Source of the DNA: a virus
IMG/VR virus record: IMGVR_UViG_3300015202_000003
Location: 62,001 to 126,000 of that record
Strand: one strand, 5' to 3'
DNA length: 64,000 nucleotides
The position numbers and the translations under genes are program-made. The notes under the pieces were generated by a model. The model saw only the letters and a program-made list of their open reading frames with translations. It did not search any database and was not told the DNA's origin. How positions within the stretch are numbered: the stretch's first letter is position 1; every line of letters begins with the position of its first letter. Shown here piece by piece: positions 32,260-40,515 of this stretch.

Positions 32260-32490
32260 ATTCAAACACAAAAAGATAAAAAATTGTTGTTGGGTAGGTT
32301 AGAGTTTAGAAGTTGGATTAAGAACCCTTATAAGTTAAAATTAAAAGAAAGTAATTCTCCGTTATATCTTACGGGCGGAGTTTTTTTAGAGGAAGACCCT
32401 GAAACTAAGAAAGAATATGTTGTAGGCTGTGATGAGATGGGAAATTTCTATTTGTATTTAAAAGATGAAGTAGAGGGATTAGAAAATTAA
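32260..32490 (+). CDS. Small protein, possibly starting at AUU
   Basis: From a TTG at 32284 the frame encodes 68 residues (MLLGRLEFRSWIKNPYKLKL onward). But AGGAGG at 32247-32252 lies seven bases before an in-frame ATT at 32260, which would add QTQKDKK. The Shine-Dalgarno is one of the best in the window, so AUU initiation is proposed. Compact beta-rich protein of unknown function. Confidence 0.5.
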   Translation: MQTQKDKKLLLGRLEFRSWIKNPYKLKLKESNSPLYLTGGVFLEEDPETKKEYVVGCDEMGNFYLYLKDEVEGLEN

Positions 32491-32505
32491 AGGAAAAAAT
32501 TAAAA

Positions 32506-32736
32506 ATGAGCCATTATAAAGATGATTTTTATTTTGAAAAATCACCTTCTTTTATTTCTCTCGAAGAAGAGAGAAATTTCTATTTAATAGAAGGTTGTCG
32601 CATTAAAGGCGAGATAGATTACGTTTTTGGCTTTTCTGTTTTTAAAGGGGAGATTGAAAGAGTTACAAAATTTAGAAGAGAAAACAATTTGCCGTTAGAA
32701 ACGGATGAATTTGGTTGGTTTCAAAAGGATTTTTAA
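32506..32736 (+). CDS. Small protein of unknown function
   Basis: 76 residues, acidic and aromatic, with a beta-type pattern. Its stop overlaps the start of the RNA ligase gene (TAATG), so the two are translationally coupled. Confidence 0.55.
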   Translation: MSHYKDDFYFEKSPSFISLEEERNFYLIEGCRIKGEIDYVFGFSVFKGEIERVTKFRRENNLPLETDEFGWFQKDF

Positions 32737-34034
32737 TGTTAAAATTAAACTTAGAAATAAAAGAAAGTTCAAAAAGTTACTGTGCTGAGGTTGTAAAAGT
32801 TCCTCAATTAAATAGTTTAGAGAATTGCGATAATCTTCTTTCTTTTTCTCTTTACGGTTTCAATGTTTTAGTTTCAAAACAAATAAAAGAGGGGGAGTTA
32901 GGGGTTATTTTTCCAACTGAGTGTCAGTTGTCTCAAGAATTTTGTTTTCAGAACAATTTGTTTCGAGATTGTATAAAAAACAAAGACTTAACTCGAAAAG
33001 GTTACATAGAAACAAATAGGAGGGTAAAAGCAACTAAACTCAGGTCACATATTTCTTCTGCTTTGTGGCTCCCAATTTCTTCTTTAAATTATTTGGGGGA
33101 AGATGTTGTTTCTCAACTTAAAGAGGGGGATTCTTTTACGCACATAAACTTTAAAGAAATTTGTTGTAAATATGAATTGCCAGAAATTGTCTTAAATAGA
33201 TTAAATAAAAGCAAAAGTAAAAGTTTAGAGTTGTTAGCTTTACAAAAAACATTTCCAGAACACGTTGAAACTTCAAATTATTTTCGTAACGAGCATAAAA
33301 TTTCAGACCTTAAAATTATTGTTATAACTCAAAAATTGCACGGGTCGTCGGGTCGCTTTGTTCATATTCCACTGCAAAAAACCGTAAAATTAAATTGGTT
33401 AGAGTCTCAGTTGAAAAAATTTAATTTAATAAAAACTCCTTCAAATGAAAACATTTTTACTCACATAGCAGGTTCTCGAAGAGTAATTAAAAACAATTCT
33501 TCTTCTTTAAAAAAAGATGTTTGGGGTTTAACTTTAGAAAAGGTAAGACATAAAATTCCAAAAAACGTAATTTTTTACGGGGAGTTGGTGGGTTGGGATG
33601 GGGAGAAACAAATTCAAAAAAAATATACTTACAAAGTTCCAAAGGGACAATGTGAATTGTATATTTACAGAATTTGTTCGATTAATGAAGACGGTTTTTC
33701 AGTTGATTGGGGTTGGGATGCTGTTAAAGAGTTTTGTAAAGAGAACGGTTTAAATTATGTTCCGGAACTTTTTCGGGGAACACACGAACAGTTTAAACTT
33801 ATAGCTCAGAAGTTCTTAGATGTTAATTATTTTGAGCAATACAACAAAGACAATTCTATTTACGTTGATATTCCTCTACCTTTAGATTCTCTTCATTTAT
33901 ACGATGAAGGTTTTGTTTGTAGAATAGAGGGGTTTCAACCTAAATTTTACAAGGGAAAGAGTGTCAATTTTCTTTTGCATGAATCTAAGCAATTAGATGA
34001 TAACGAAACAGACAGTGAATCTTTAGAGAGTTAA
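32736..34034 (+). CDS. RNA ligase with N-terminal OB-like domain (Rnl5-like)
   Basis: 432 residues from the ATG at 32736. The nucleotidyltransferase core shows motif I TQKLHGSSG (Lys200 as the adenylated lysine), motif III FYGELVGW, motif IV DEGFVCRIE and motif V FKxK-like FYKGKS. The N-terminal ~190 residues are a beta-rich region as in the Deinococcus-type RNA ligase, which has an OB domain before the ligase domain. It seals RNA breaks, possibly tRNAs or nicked RNAs cut by host defence. No polynucleotide kinase gene is seen in this window. Confidence 0.85.
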   Translation: MLKLNLEIKESSKSYCAEVVKVPQLNSLENCDNLLSFSLYGFNVLVSKQIKEGELGVIFPTECQLSQEFCFQNNLFRDCIKNKDLTRKGYIETNRRVKATKLRSHISSALWLPISSLNYLGEDVVSQLKEGDSFTHINFKEICCKYELPEIVLNRLNKSKSKSLELLALQKTFPEHVETSNYFRNEHKISDLKIIVITQKLHGSSGRFVHIPLQKTVKLNWLESQLKKFNLIKTPSNENIFTHIAGSRRVIKNNSSSLKKDVWGLTLEKVRHKIPKNVIFYGELVGWDGEKQIQKKYTYKVPKGQCELYIYRICSINEDGFSVDWGWDAVKEFCKENGLNYVPELFRGTHEQFKLIAQKFLDVNYFEQYNKDNSIYVDIPLPLDSLHLYDEGFVCRIEGFQPKFYKGKSVNFLLHESKQLDDNETDSESLES

Positions 34035-34072
34035 AATTTAAAAGAAGCCGTTGGATATTTAGAAAACAAAAA

Positions 34073-34363
34073 ATGAAAAGTAAAACAGATAGGTTCATAA
34101 ACACAGAAACCGGAGAGAGTTCTTTAGACAAACTTTCGGGTTTCGATTCCGAGATTTACAGACTTTTAGGGAGGAAGATTGTTTCTATTAAACAATTAAA
34201 ACAAACTCAATTTACGGAGGAAAGTTCTCTTCCACAATCAAAGTCTTTGGAAGATGCTTTCGATACAATTCCAAATACTTTCCCTGTTATAAATTCGGTA
34301 TCGGGTTCAAAAATAATCGAATTTACTTGTTCGGATGGTTCAATTGTTAGATTAGAATTTTAA
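34073..34363 (+). CDS. Small protein of unknown function
   Basis: 96 residues, mainly soluble with a Ser/Thr-rich middle and a C-terminal beta pair (SKIIEFTCSDGSIVRLEF). Follows the RNA ligase by 38 bases and ends at a terminator. No family recognised. Confidence 0.55.
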   Translation: MKSKTDRFINTETGESSLDKLSGFDSEIYRLLGRKIVSIKQLKQTQFTEESSLPQSKSLEDAFDTIPNTFPVINSVSGSKIIEFTCSDGSIVRLEF

Positions 34364-34391
34364 AATTTAAAAAGTAAGAATAACTGAAATT

Positions 34392-34425
34392 AAAAAAGAG
34401 AAGAATCTTCGTTCTTCTCTTTTTC
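34392..34425 (+). terminator. Terminator with the GAATCTTCGTTC loop
   Basis: AAAAAAGAGAAGAA pairs with TTCTTCTCTTTTT around TCTTCG. Followed by GTTTATATATATGAG, a promoter-like sequence repeated at 34949. Confidence 0.85.
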
Positions 34426-34450
34426 GTTTATATATATGAGATAAAATTTA

Positions 34451-34876
34451 ATGGAAAATTCAACGGCGACAGAGATGCGAAAAAACAGGTTTGTTTATAC
34501 AGAAGCTATTAAGAAACTTTCTTTAGGGGGTTTTTGTGATGTTGTGCGTGTTCCTGTTCAAAAATTTTTTGATGCCTATTATGCTCTTTTGTTTCCTTTA
34601 GTTTTAAAAGAAGGTTATCAAACTTCTTCTGTTATAGATTTAACAGATTATATGAATCACGAAAATAATTTCTTACGGGTAGCTTTATTTGCAGATTCTA
34701 CTGTTTGGAACGTAGACGAAAACTCTCGTCCTAAAACAGATGAAAACGGAGATTTCTCTTCTGATGTTTGTATTTTAGCTGTTTTTCCCGAAGAGGGTAG
34801 AGTGGGTTTTGTAACAGAAGATGGAACTGTTTTTCAATCGGGAGACATAGATATAAAAATTTCTATGTCTTTTTAA
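34451..34876 (+). CDS. Protein of unknown function
   Basis: 141 residues, soluble, with mixed alpha/beta pattern. Enclosed between two near-identical terminator plus promoter modules, so it forms a one-gene unit. No known family. Confidence 0.6.
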   Translation: MENSTATEMRKNRFVYTEAIKKLSLGGFCDVVRVPVQKFFDAYYALLFPLVLKEGYQTSSVIDLTDYMNHENNFLRVALFADSTVWNVDENSRPKTDENGDFSSDVCILAVFPEEGRVGFVTEDGTVFQSGDIDIKISMSF

Positions 34877-34913
34877 AACAAAACTGTGAAAATTCAAGTA
34901 GCTGAAGAACATT

Positions 34914-34946
34914 AAAAAAGAGAGGAATCTTAGTTCTTCTCTTTTT
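34914..34946 (+). terminator. Terminator with a TCTTAG loop
   Basis: AAAAAAGAGAGGAA pairs with TTCTTCTCTTTTT. A copy of the module at 34392 with one loop base changed, followed by the same GTTTATATATATGAG. Confidence 0.85.
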
Positions 34947-34969
34947 CGTTTATATATATGAGAATAAAT

Positions 34970-35185
34970 ATGAAAAACGAAGATTTTAAATTAAATAAAA
35001 ACAGTTCTTTAGCACAATGGGAACATGAATTAACGAATCAGGTTTATTTGGCTTCTCTTTTAATTGAAAAAGCTGAGAGGTTGGGTTTGTGTAACGGTAA
35101 CGGACATCATGCCGCCCAAAACATATCACAGTTCGCAGTAGAACAATTAAAATCTCATTGGATTCCCGAAGATAAGAGGAAGTAG
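34970..35185 (+). CDS. Small helical protein of unknown function
   Basis: 71 residues from the ATG at 34970 (leader AATAAAT). An in-frame ATG at 34958 lies within the promoter-like repeat. Helical, with NGNGHHAAQNISQFAVEQLK near the C-terminus. No known family. Confidence 0.55.
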   Translation: MKNEDFKLNKNSSLAQWEHELTNQVYLASLLIEKAERLGLCNGNGHHAAQNISQFAVEQLKSHWIPEDKRK

Positions 35186-35317
35186 ATAGAAGAGTTTATT
35201 TTTTCTTAAAGAGTAAGAGATTAAATTATTAAATTGTGGAACATCAAACAGATAGTTCTGAATTAACTAAACAATTAAATAAGATGGGTTAGTGTAGAAG
35301 TTAAGTTGGGAAATAAA

Positions 35318-35893
35318 ATGGAAAATTTAACTGAGATAGCAGAAGGTTTTAGAAGTTTGGAACTTTCAACGGAACGGGCGCGGGAAGAGTTCCTAAATCA
35401 TCCAAGAATAAGGGAGTGGATAGGTTGTGTTTTAAAACCGCGAGAATTTTATTTTATTAACAGTTTTTCTTTTGAGAATGGAAAGGTAGGTGTAAACTAC
35501 TGGTGTCCAAGCGGTGATGATGCCCTATTCATTCCTTTAGAAGTTTTAAATTCAAATGAACCTATAGAAGATTATTACGACGGATTAGAAAAAGAGCAGG
35601 AAAAATCTTTAGGTTTGATTAAAAAGAGAGAAAATTATAAAATAATGTTAAGCAATCTTTCTAAGGAAGAATATTCTTACGGGGAGTTGGTTTTACAATT
35701 AAAAAATTCAATTTTAAATCTTGAGAAGTTAAAATTATATATCTTTAATCTTGAAACTTGTTTATTAGAAAAAGGGGAGTGTCCTCCATTTTTAACTGAA
35801 AGTGAGGTAAAGGAATTTGATAGATTGAATAATAAGAGTATTTTGAAGAATGGGGGGTTGGAAGAAAAGAACGAAGATAGTTTTATTTTTTAG
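35318..35893 (+). CDS. Protein of unknown function sharing a copied coil segment
   Basis: 191 residues from the ATG at 35318. The first ~90 residues form a compact domain (PREFYFINSFSFENGKVGVN). Around 127-145 it carries LQLKNSILNLEKLKL, encoded by DNA nearly identical to part of the C-terminal SbcC half. Ends in a polar tail. Overlaps no neighbour. Function unknown. Confidence 0.55.
   Translation: MENLTEIAEGFRSLELSTERAREEFLNHPRIREWIGCVLKPREFYFINSFSFENGKVGVNYWCPSGDDALFIPLEVLNSNEPIEDYYDGLEKEQEKSLGLIKKRENYKIMLSNLSKEEYSYGELVLQLKNSILNLEKLKLYIFNLETCLLEKGECPPFLTESEVKEFDRLNNKSILKNGGLEEKNEDSFIF
35693..35739 (+). repeat. About 45-bp repeat shared with 26039-26085
   Basis: Second copy of the DNA segment coding QLKNSILNLEKLKL. 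It sits in an unrelated protein, consistent with recombination or copying between coiled-coil genes. Confidence 0.85.
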
Positions 35894-35900
35894 TTAAATT

Positions 35901-36191
35901 ATGCTGAAGAATTTTGAAGAATTTCTTATTTATTTACAACAAAAGAAAACTGCTGTTTACGATGATTTATTAAAAAACTATGTTTTAGTTAATGGTTTTT
36001 ATAAGGAGTCTGATTTGAAAGAAGAAGACAGGGAGGTAATTATATTTAAGACAGAGAAGATTTTTGGAGAGTATTTGAAAGGCAATGTTCGTCCGGTTGT
36101 TCGGGCTATAAATTTAGCTATGTCTTCTTGGGGCGAAGATGTTTTCAGAGACGTGGCAACGGCGTATTTGTCTTTTAATCACAATGGTTAA
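35901..36191 (+). CDS. Small helical protein upstream of the SbcD-like gene
   Basis: 96 residues, helical, ending 7 bases inside the next gene, so translation is coupled. No motif recognised. Conserved coupling to an SbcD-like gene suggests a related function. Confidence 0.55.
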   Translation: MLKNFEEFLIYLQQKKTAVYDDLLKNYVLVNGFYKESDLKEEDREVIIFKTEKIFGEYLKGNVRPVVRAINLAMSSWGEDVFRDVATAYLSFNHNG

Positions 36192-37167
36192 TTTAAAATC
36201 TAATAGTTTTTTTCTGGTTGGTGACTTGCATATTAATTTTTCTAACGTCGTATCCCGCCGCGATAGTTATGGAGAAACTGTTTTAAGAAAACTAAGGTGG
36301 GTTTTTGAACATAGTTTGGGAAAAGGTTGTAATGTGGTCTTGGTAAGCGGCGATTGGTTCCATACAAAGAAGCAGACGGTTTCTTATTTAAATAAAGTAG
36401 TTTCTCTTTTTGCTGAATTTAAAAAAAGAGGCTTATATGTATATGGGATATTAGGAAATCACGACTATACCTCAGAAATCGCTGTTTCAGTAGAGAATCA
36501 TCCGATTTATATGCTTTTCAAGTCAGAGATGGCTTTTCATTTAGATGTGTTAAATCTTTTAGACGAAAAAGAAAATGTTTTAATATCTATACAAGGAAAA
36601 GATTATTTAGATTTAAATTTTAGTAAAAGTTGTTTAAAAGATGTTTTGTCTTGTTTAGTTTTTCATAGATATTACGAAGAAGATGAACACGAACCTTTTC
36701 CTTTAACTAAAGAAGTTGTTTTAAAAGAGGGGTGGGATATTTGTTTCGGCGGACACGCGCATCAACGATACGCTGACGTTTTATTTCCTAATCTTCAATC
36801 TTTTTCGGGTAAATCTTTAATTGTAAGACCCGGCTCTCTCTTACGGGGAACAAGCCATTCAGAGGAAGTTAGAAAAGAGGTAGGGGTAGTTTTTTTTGAT
36901 GTATCAGATCCAAAAAATCCTAAACATGAATTTGTAGTTGTTCCCCACGAAAAAGCAGAAGATGTTTTTATTTCTCAAGTCTTTGACAAAGAAAACAAAC
37001 AAAAAAATATAAAAGATAGAATAAAAGACAAGGTAGAAATTTTGGTGGGAATGATGGAAAATACAAGTTCAAGTGAGAAGTTGGATTTAAATGTTTACGA
37101 GAAAATGCCCGAAGAAGTTAAAATTCATCTTAGAGAGAAATTAAGAGAGAAAGGTATTTTTGGTTGA
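36184..37167 (+). CDS. sbcD: SbcD/Mre11-type metallophosphoesterase nuclease
   Basis: 327 residues from the ATG at 36184. Five phosphoesterase motifs are visible: VGDLHINF (I), SGDWFHTK (II), GNHDYTS (III), a VFHR segment (IV) and GGHAHQRY (V). It would bind two metal ions and cut DNA ends with the SbcC/Rad50 ATPase, like T4 gp47. The C-terminal helices (about 270-327) would contact the Rad50 coil base. It is 9.6 kb from the split ATPase genes, unlike the usual adjacent pair. Confidence 0.9.
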   Translation: MVNLKSNSFFLVGDLHINFSNVVSRRDSYGETVLRKLRWVFEHSLGKGCNVVLVSGDWFHTKKQTVSYLNKVVSLFAEFKKRGLYVYGILGNHDYTSEIAVSVENHPIYMLFKSEMAFHLDVLNLLDEKENVLISIQGKDYLDLNFSKSCLKDVLSCLVFHRYYEEDEHEPFPLTKEVVLKEGWDICFGGHAHQRYADVLFPNLQSFSGKSLIVRPGSLLRGTSHSEEVRKEVGVVFFDVSDPKNPKHEFVVVPHEKAEDVFISQVFDKENKQKNIKDRIKDKVEILVGMMENTSSSEKLDLNVYEKMPEEVKIHLREKLREKGIFG

Positions 37168-37177
37168 TGTTTAAATT

Positions 37178-37211
37178 AAATTAACAAAGAATCTTCGTTC
37201 TTTGTTAATTT
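37178..37211 (+). terminator. Terminator with the GAATCTTCGTTC loop
   Basis: AAATTAACAAAGAA pairs perfectly with TTCTTTGTTAATTT around TCTTCG. Confidence 0.85.
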
Positions 37212-37249
37212 AAAATTTTGTATTTTCAATCTAATTTTTAAAAACTTAA

Positions 37250-37525
37250 ATGTATCCGGAAAAAGATTTTTTAGACATAGAAGAACAAAAACATAAATTT
37301 TTGGGTTTATTTTTTCAAAACAAGCCTTTTATGTTTGAAACGGGTTTTTTTACAGTTAAAATTAATTGTAAAGGTTTAGCTCATATCAATGAAAAAAAAG
37401 GTTTTTTTGAAGCTATCAACGAATACGAGTTAGAGGGTTGGGCTGTAGAAATTAAAACAAAAAGAAGTGGTTTTTTATGGTTGAATAAACATAAAGAAGT
37501 TTCTTTTTCTAATCGGGGATTTTAA
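37250..37525 (+). CDS. Small protein, first of three related-looking genes
   Basis: 91 residues. AINEYELEGWAVEIKTKRSG in the second half resembles the ALEEFRKQGWGIREED and MLEEFQKDSWTYDYEIK segments of the next two proteins, and all end in basic/aromatic strands. Together they look like a diverged tandem family of small alpha/beta proteins. Function unknown. Confidence 0.55.
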   Translation: MYPEKDFLDIEEQKHKFLGLFFQNKPFMFETGFFTVKINCKGLAHINEKKGFFEAINEYELEGWAVEIKTKRSGFLWLNKHKEVSFSNRGF

Positions 37526-37528
37526 AAA

Positions 37529-37858
37529 ATGAATTTAAAAGATTTAAAACTATCTTACGGGGATTTAAACGAAGAGTTTTTGGTTGATTTTAAAAATCAA
37601 ATTGAGAAAGAGAAACAGAGTTTTTGTTTTTTTATTTCAAATTCTATTAAAAACCAAATGTTAAAAGAGAACCAATTTTTTTCAGTGTGTTTGGAAGGCT
37701 TCGATTACAATGATGAATTACAAAAAATTGGTTTAGAAAAGGCTTTAGAAGAGTTTAGAAAACAGGGTTGGGGTATTAGAGAAGAAGATTTTTACAGGGT
37801 TATTTTTAAGAAATATAAATTTAAAAGAATCCATTTATTTCATTCTTCGTCTCATTAA
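37529..37858 (+). CDS. Small protein, second of three related-looking genes
   Basis: 109 residues with an E-x-F-x-K-x-G-W segment like its neighbours and a basic aromatic C-terminus (KKYKFKRIHLFH). Starts 3 bases after the previous stop. Confidence 0.55.
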   Translation: MNLKDLKLSYGDLNEEFLVDFKNQIEKEKQSFCFFISNSIKNQMLKENQFFSVCLEGFDYNDELQKIGLEKALEEFRKQGWGIREEDFYRVIFKKYKFKRIHLFHSSSH

Positions 37859-37862
37859 AACC

Positions 37863-38153
37863 ATGAACGATAAAAATAAAAACTCTTTTTCCTTCTCGTT
37901 AGACCCCATCTCTCCAAGCATAAAAATTACGGATTTTGGGGGCAGTTATAATTATTTTCTAATTGAAGTTCCTGAAACAGAGTTAAAAAAACCAGAGATA
38001 GAAATATGGTTGGGAAATATGTTGGAAGAATTTCAAAAAGACAGTTGGACTTATGATTACGAAATAAAAACAGTTAAATTTTCTAAGTGGAAATTTTGGC
38101 AAAAACACAGAGTGAGGTTTTATAAATTTTATTTTCCGGAAGATTTGGTTTAA
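37863..38153 (+). CDS. Small protein, third of three related-looking genes
   Basis: 96 residues. Ends with WKFWQKHRVRFYKFYF. Starts 4 bases after the previous gene. See the first member for the shared pattern. Confidence 0.55.
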   Translation: MNDKNKNSFSFSLDPISPSIKITDFGGSYNYFLIEVPETELKKPEIEIWLGNMLEEFQKDSWTYDYEIKTVKFSKWKFWQKHRVRFYKFYFPEDLV

Positions 38154-38215
38154 ATTTTAAAAATAGCTGAAATAAGGTTTTAAAAGGATTTTTTCTTTTT
38201 AAGGTTCGTTTAATT

Positions 38216-38268
38216 AGTTAATACCGTAGGGATTGCGGGATTTTAAGCCTGTGGAGACGGTGTTAATA
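38216..38268 (+). mobile_element. Decayed tnpB 3' end (relic 1)
   Basis: TAATACCGTAGGGATTGCGG, then GATTTTAAGCCTGTGGAGAC and GGTGT. Translated, VNTVGIAGF-stop-ACGDGV matches the usual TnpB C-terminus type (NTAGxAGxxACGDG). Nearly identical to relic 2 for about 50 bases, after which the two differ. Confidence 0.65.
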
Positions 38269-38352
38269 AAAACGACTTGGTTTCTACGAGTAACGGTTGG
38301 GAATCATTTTTTGGACATCCTGTTAGAGAAATGATGTGGGAAGAATAACATT

Positions 38353-38529
38353 ATGGCAAAATTTATTTTTACATTAAATATAGGATTGAATGGCGGAAGA
38401 AAAGAAGAAGTAGAAATTCCTGACGAGGAGTTAGAAGGCTTAGAGGAACAAGAAAAACAGAGTTTTATGGAAGATTATTGGAAGGAATGGTCTGGTGAGT
38501 ATATTGATGGTGGGTGGAGTGAAGAGTAA
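38353..38529 (+). CDS. Small conserved phage-type protein (DEELEGL...YIDGGW)
   Basis: A 58-residue ORF read from sequence. MAKFIFTLNIGLNGGRKEEV, then EIPDEELEGLEE, and a C-terminal YWKEWSGEYIDGGWSEE. The pattern matches a widespread small phage protein with an E-I-x-D-x-E-L-E-G-L site and a C-terminal Y-I-D-x-G-W, of unknown role (DUF7167-like, from memory). Leader TAACATT. Confidence 0.6.
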   Translation: MAKFIFTLNIGLNGGRKEEVEIPDEELEGLEEQEKQSFMEDYWKEWSGEYIDGGWSEE

Positions 38530-38659
38530 ACCCAAAATTAATTTGAGGAATCTCTTTTAGATGATGCTCTCTTACTAATCACTATTCTCCGTGCTACGAT
38601 AAATAAAAATCCTGTTCACCTACTTTAAAATACGACGTTGTATCACACAAACAAGGCAG

Positions 38660-38791
38660 ATGATAGCTAAGATGAAGAATCCCAATTATAAACCCCCATT
38701 TAATTGGCTTTATGATTACTTGGATGAACGCATTTTGTCTGAGGGGATAAAAGCCCAAGGGAACCCAACGGGTTTCTTCTCGGTTTCTTAG
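38660..38791 (+). CDS. Small unknown ORF ending in a tnpB relic
   Basis: 43 residues (MIAKMKNPNYKPPFNWLYDY onward), ending TCTTAG where relic 2 begins. Possibly a truncated gene cut by the insertion. Confidence 0.35.
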   Translation: MIAKMKNPNYKPPFNWLYDYLDERILSEGIKAQGNPTGFFSVS

Positions 38792-38925
38792 TTAATACCG
38801 CAGGGATTGCGGGATTTTAAGCCTGTGGAGACGGTGTAAGACCTCCGAAAGGGGGCGTTAGTCTGTGAAGCAGGAAGCCACCATGCTTGTCAGGGTGGTA
38901 AGTTCACAAATGTTTTGTTTGTAAC
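38790..38925 (+). mobile_element. Decayed tnpB 3' end and right end (relic 2)
   Basis: Contains TAATACCGCAGGGATTGCGG, then the GTGGAGACGGTGTAAGACC core, GTGAAGCAGGAAGCCACC, a hairpin with loop CTTGTC (CACCATGCTTGTCAGGGTGG) and TAAGTTCAC. This is the layout of a TnpB C-terminal coding end plus guide-RNA scaffold plus right end of an IS200/IS605-type element. Translation (VNTAGIAGF-stop-ACGDGVRPPKGG) has stops, and no tnpB body remains upstream. Confidence 0.75.
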
Positions 38926-38968
38926 AAATATCATTTGACAATTCGCTCTTAAAAAATTAAATAGCTGA

Positions 38969-39010
38969 GATAAGAAAACCTTTGAATCTTCGTTCGAGGG
39001 TTTTCTTATC
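38969..39010 (+). terminator. Terminator with the GAATCTTCGTTC loop
   Basis: GATAAGAAAACC pairs with GGTTTTCTTATC around a larger loop that includes GAATCTTCGTTC. Confidence 0.85.
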
Positions 39011-39033
39011 TTTTACAGAGGTTAAAAAATAAA

Positions 39034-39207
39034 ATGAAAAAATTTTTGAGCAGTGCAATGAAGTTTTGGGGTTTTGAAAGTGATTCTGAAAAGAGTGTAG
39101 GCTGTTTATTTATGGCCTTTTTTCTTTTTGTTTTTCTTTCATCCTTGTCTTTTTTGGCTTTTATTTTGTGGGCTATTTACAAGTTTACGATGCACTTCAC
39201 CGCTTAA
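39034..39207 (+). CDS. Small single-pass membrane protein
   Basis: A 57-residue ORF (leader AAATAAA). Soluble N-terminus MKKFLSSAMKFWGFESDSEK, then one long hydrophobic helix (about 22-48) and a short tail. No family recognised. Confidence 0.5.
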   Translation: MKKFLSSAMKFWGFESDSEKSVGCLFMAFFLFVFLSSLSFLAFILWAIYKFTMHFTA

Positions 39208-39297
39208 TTCAAATTAAAAATAATAAAAGCAATGAACCAGAAGAGGTCAATTAAATTTTAACTGTTCGTTTAAACAATAGGAGTTAATAAAAACACA

Positions 39298-39843
39298 ATG
39301 ACAAACACAGAAAAAAGAAAAGCGATAGAAGAATATGTTTCAGAAATCGCAGAAAAAAAGGAAACTTGGCCTGAAGGGGTTTGGAATAATGAACCTGACA
39401 GAGTGGAGTGGAGGGCAGAATTTAATGGAAAAACCTTTCCTTGTCTTCTTATAAGGAATTGGCTTGGGACGTGGTGTGGCTATGTAGCAGTAGATTCAAC
39501 CCATCCTTATTACAATAAAAATTACTCTGAAGAAAGAATCTCTCATCTAAATTGTCATGGTGGTTTGACTTACGCTTCTTTTTGTGGCGGGTCTATTTAT
39601 CATATTCCTTTAGGTGAAGAAGAAGACAAGGTTTTTTGGTTTGGGTTTGATGCCGCACATTCTGGGGATTTAATTCCCGGTATGCCTTTCCGAGAAAAAT
39701 TAACCTTAGAATCTTTAAGTTGGGAAACTTACCGAGATTTAAATTACATGGAAAATCAAACAGATCAACTGGCGCAACAGTTATCTGAGGTTAAAATTAA
39801 ATTTGATGAACGCTGTGTTTTAGAAAGTTTTATGGAGATTTAA
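39298..39843 (+). CDS. Conserved phage protein of the HGGLTY...WFGFD(C/A)AHSGD type
   Basis: 181 residues. The segments LLIRNWLGTWCGYVAV, CHGGLTYASFCG and VFWFGFDAAHSGDLIPG match a widespread phage protein of unknown function, followed by YRDLNYMENQTDQLAQQL. The last 17 residues and 3' flank are shared with the inactive RuvC-like gene and replace the usual C-terminus. Confidence 0.7.
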   Translation: MTNTEKRKAIEEYVSEIAEKKETWPEGVWNNEPDRVEWRAEFNGKTFPCLLIRNWLGTWCGYVAVDSTHPYYNKNYSEERISHLNCHGGLTYASFCGGSIYHIPLGEEEDKVFWFGFDAAHSGDLIPGMPFREKLTLESLSWETYRDLNYMENQTDQLAQQLSEVKIKFDERCVLESFMEI

Positions 39844-39861
39844 TTTAAATCATGGAAAAGA
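39787..39861 (+). repeat. 75-bp repeat shared with 19435-19509
   Basis: Second copy; two mismatches. It covers the last codons of this gene, its stop and the start of the next. Confidence 0.9.
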
Positions 39862-40244
39862 AATATGTATACAATAAGACAGATCAAGAAATAGCACAGT
39901 TGGCTATGGATATTGTGGACGAAAAAGTTTTTGGCTCTTGGGATTTAAAAGGGGCAGAATTTTCTTCTATTTTACCTTTAATTTTTATGCCTCTTATGTT
40001 TATAGAAGAAGACACTAAAGAGCAGGTATTAAAAGCAGACACAGCACATCTTTACGAATATTTTTCGGAGGCATCTCCTCGTTCTGTAAATGGCTATCCG
40101 ATTTTCTTTTCTTTTAGAATGTTATCTAAAGAAAATTCAAACCAAGTTTTTGAAAAAGTAGAACTTTATAAACAGTTTAAATCTCAGATTTTAGTTTCTT
40201 TAGAGTCTAAGATTTTTGAATTGGATGAAACAATGAGTGTTTAA
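39852..40244 (+). CDS. Protein of unknown function
   Basis: 130 residues, helical, soluble. Its first bases lie in the 75-bp repeat. No family recognised. Confidence 0.6.
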   Translation: MEKKYVYNKTDQEIAQLAMDIVDEKVFGSWDLKGAEFSSILPLIFMPLMFIEEDTKEQVLKADTAHLYEYFSEASPRSVNGYPIFFSFRMLSKENSNQVFEKVELYKQFKSQILVSLESKIFELDETMSV

Positions 40245-40269
40245 TATTTTAAAATAGAAAATTAAAAAG

Positions 40270-40515
40270 ATGAAACAGTTTAAATTTTTCATATTAAATT
40301 TTGTGGAAACTATGACACCACACAGTTCTTCAGATCAATTCTTTCAAGCCCGAATTTTTTCGCTTAGGTCAATTTTTGCTTTGTTGGTTTTTCACTTCTT
40401 CCATTTCTTTAATTGGGTTGTCTTTCTTTCTTTTGTTTTAATTTTTATTGGAAATTTAATTCAGTGGTTAAATTATTTTGAGTGGAAAAAAGAGGACGAA
40501 GAAAACGGTTTTTAA
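40270..40515 (+). CDS. Small membrane protein with two helices
   Basis: 81 residues with hydrophobic segments at about 33-50 and 49-69 (RSIFALLVFHFFHFFNWVVF onward) and acidic tail (WKKEDEENGF). Possibly two short membrane passes. Function unknown. Confidence 0.6.
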   Translation: MKQFKFFILNFVETMTPHSSSDQFFQARIFSLRSIFALLVFHFFHFFNWVVFLSFVLIFIGNLIQWLNYFEWKKEDEENGF

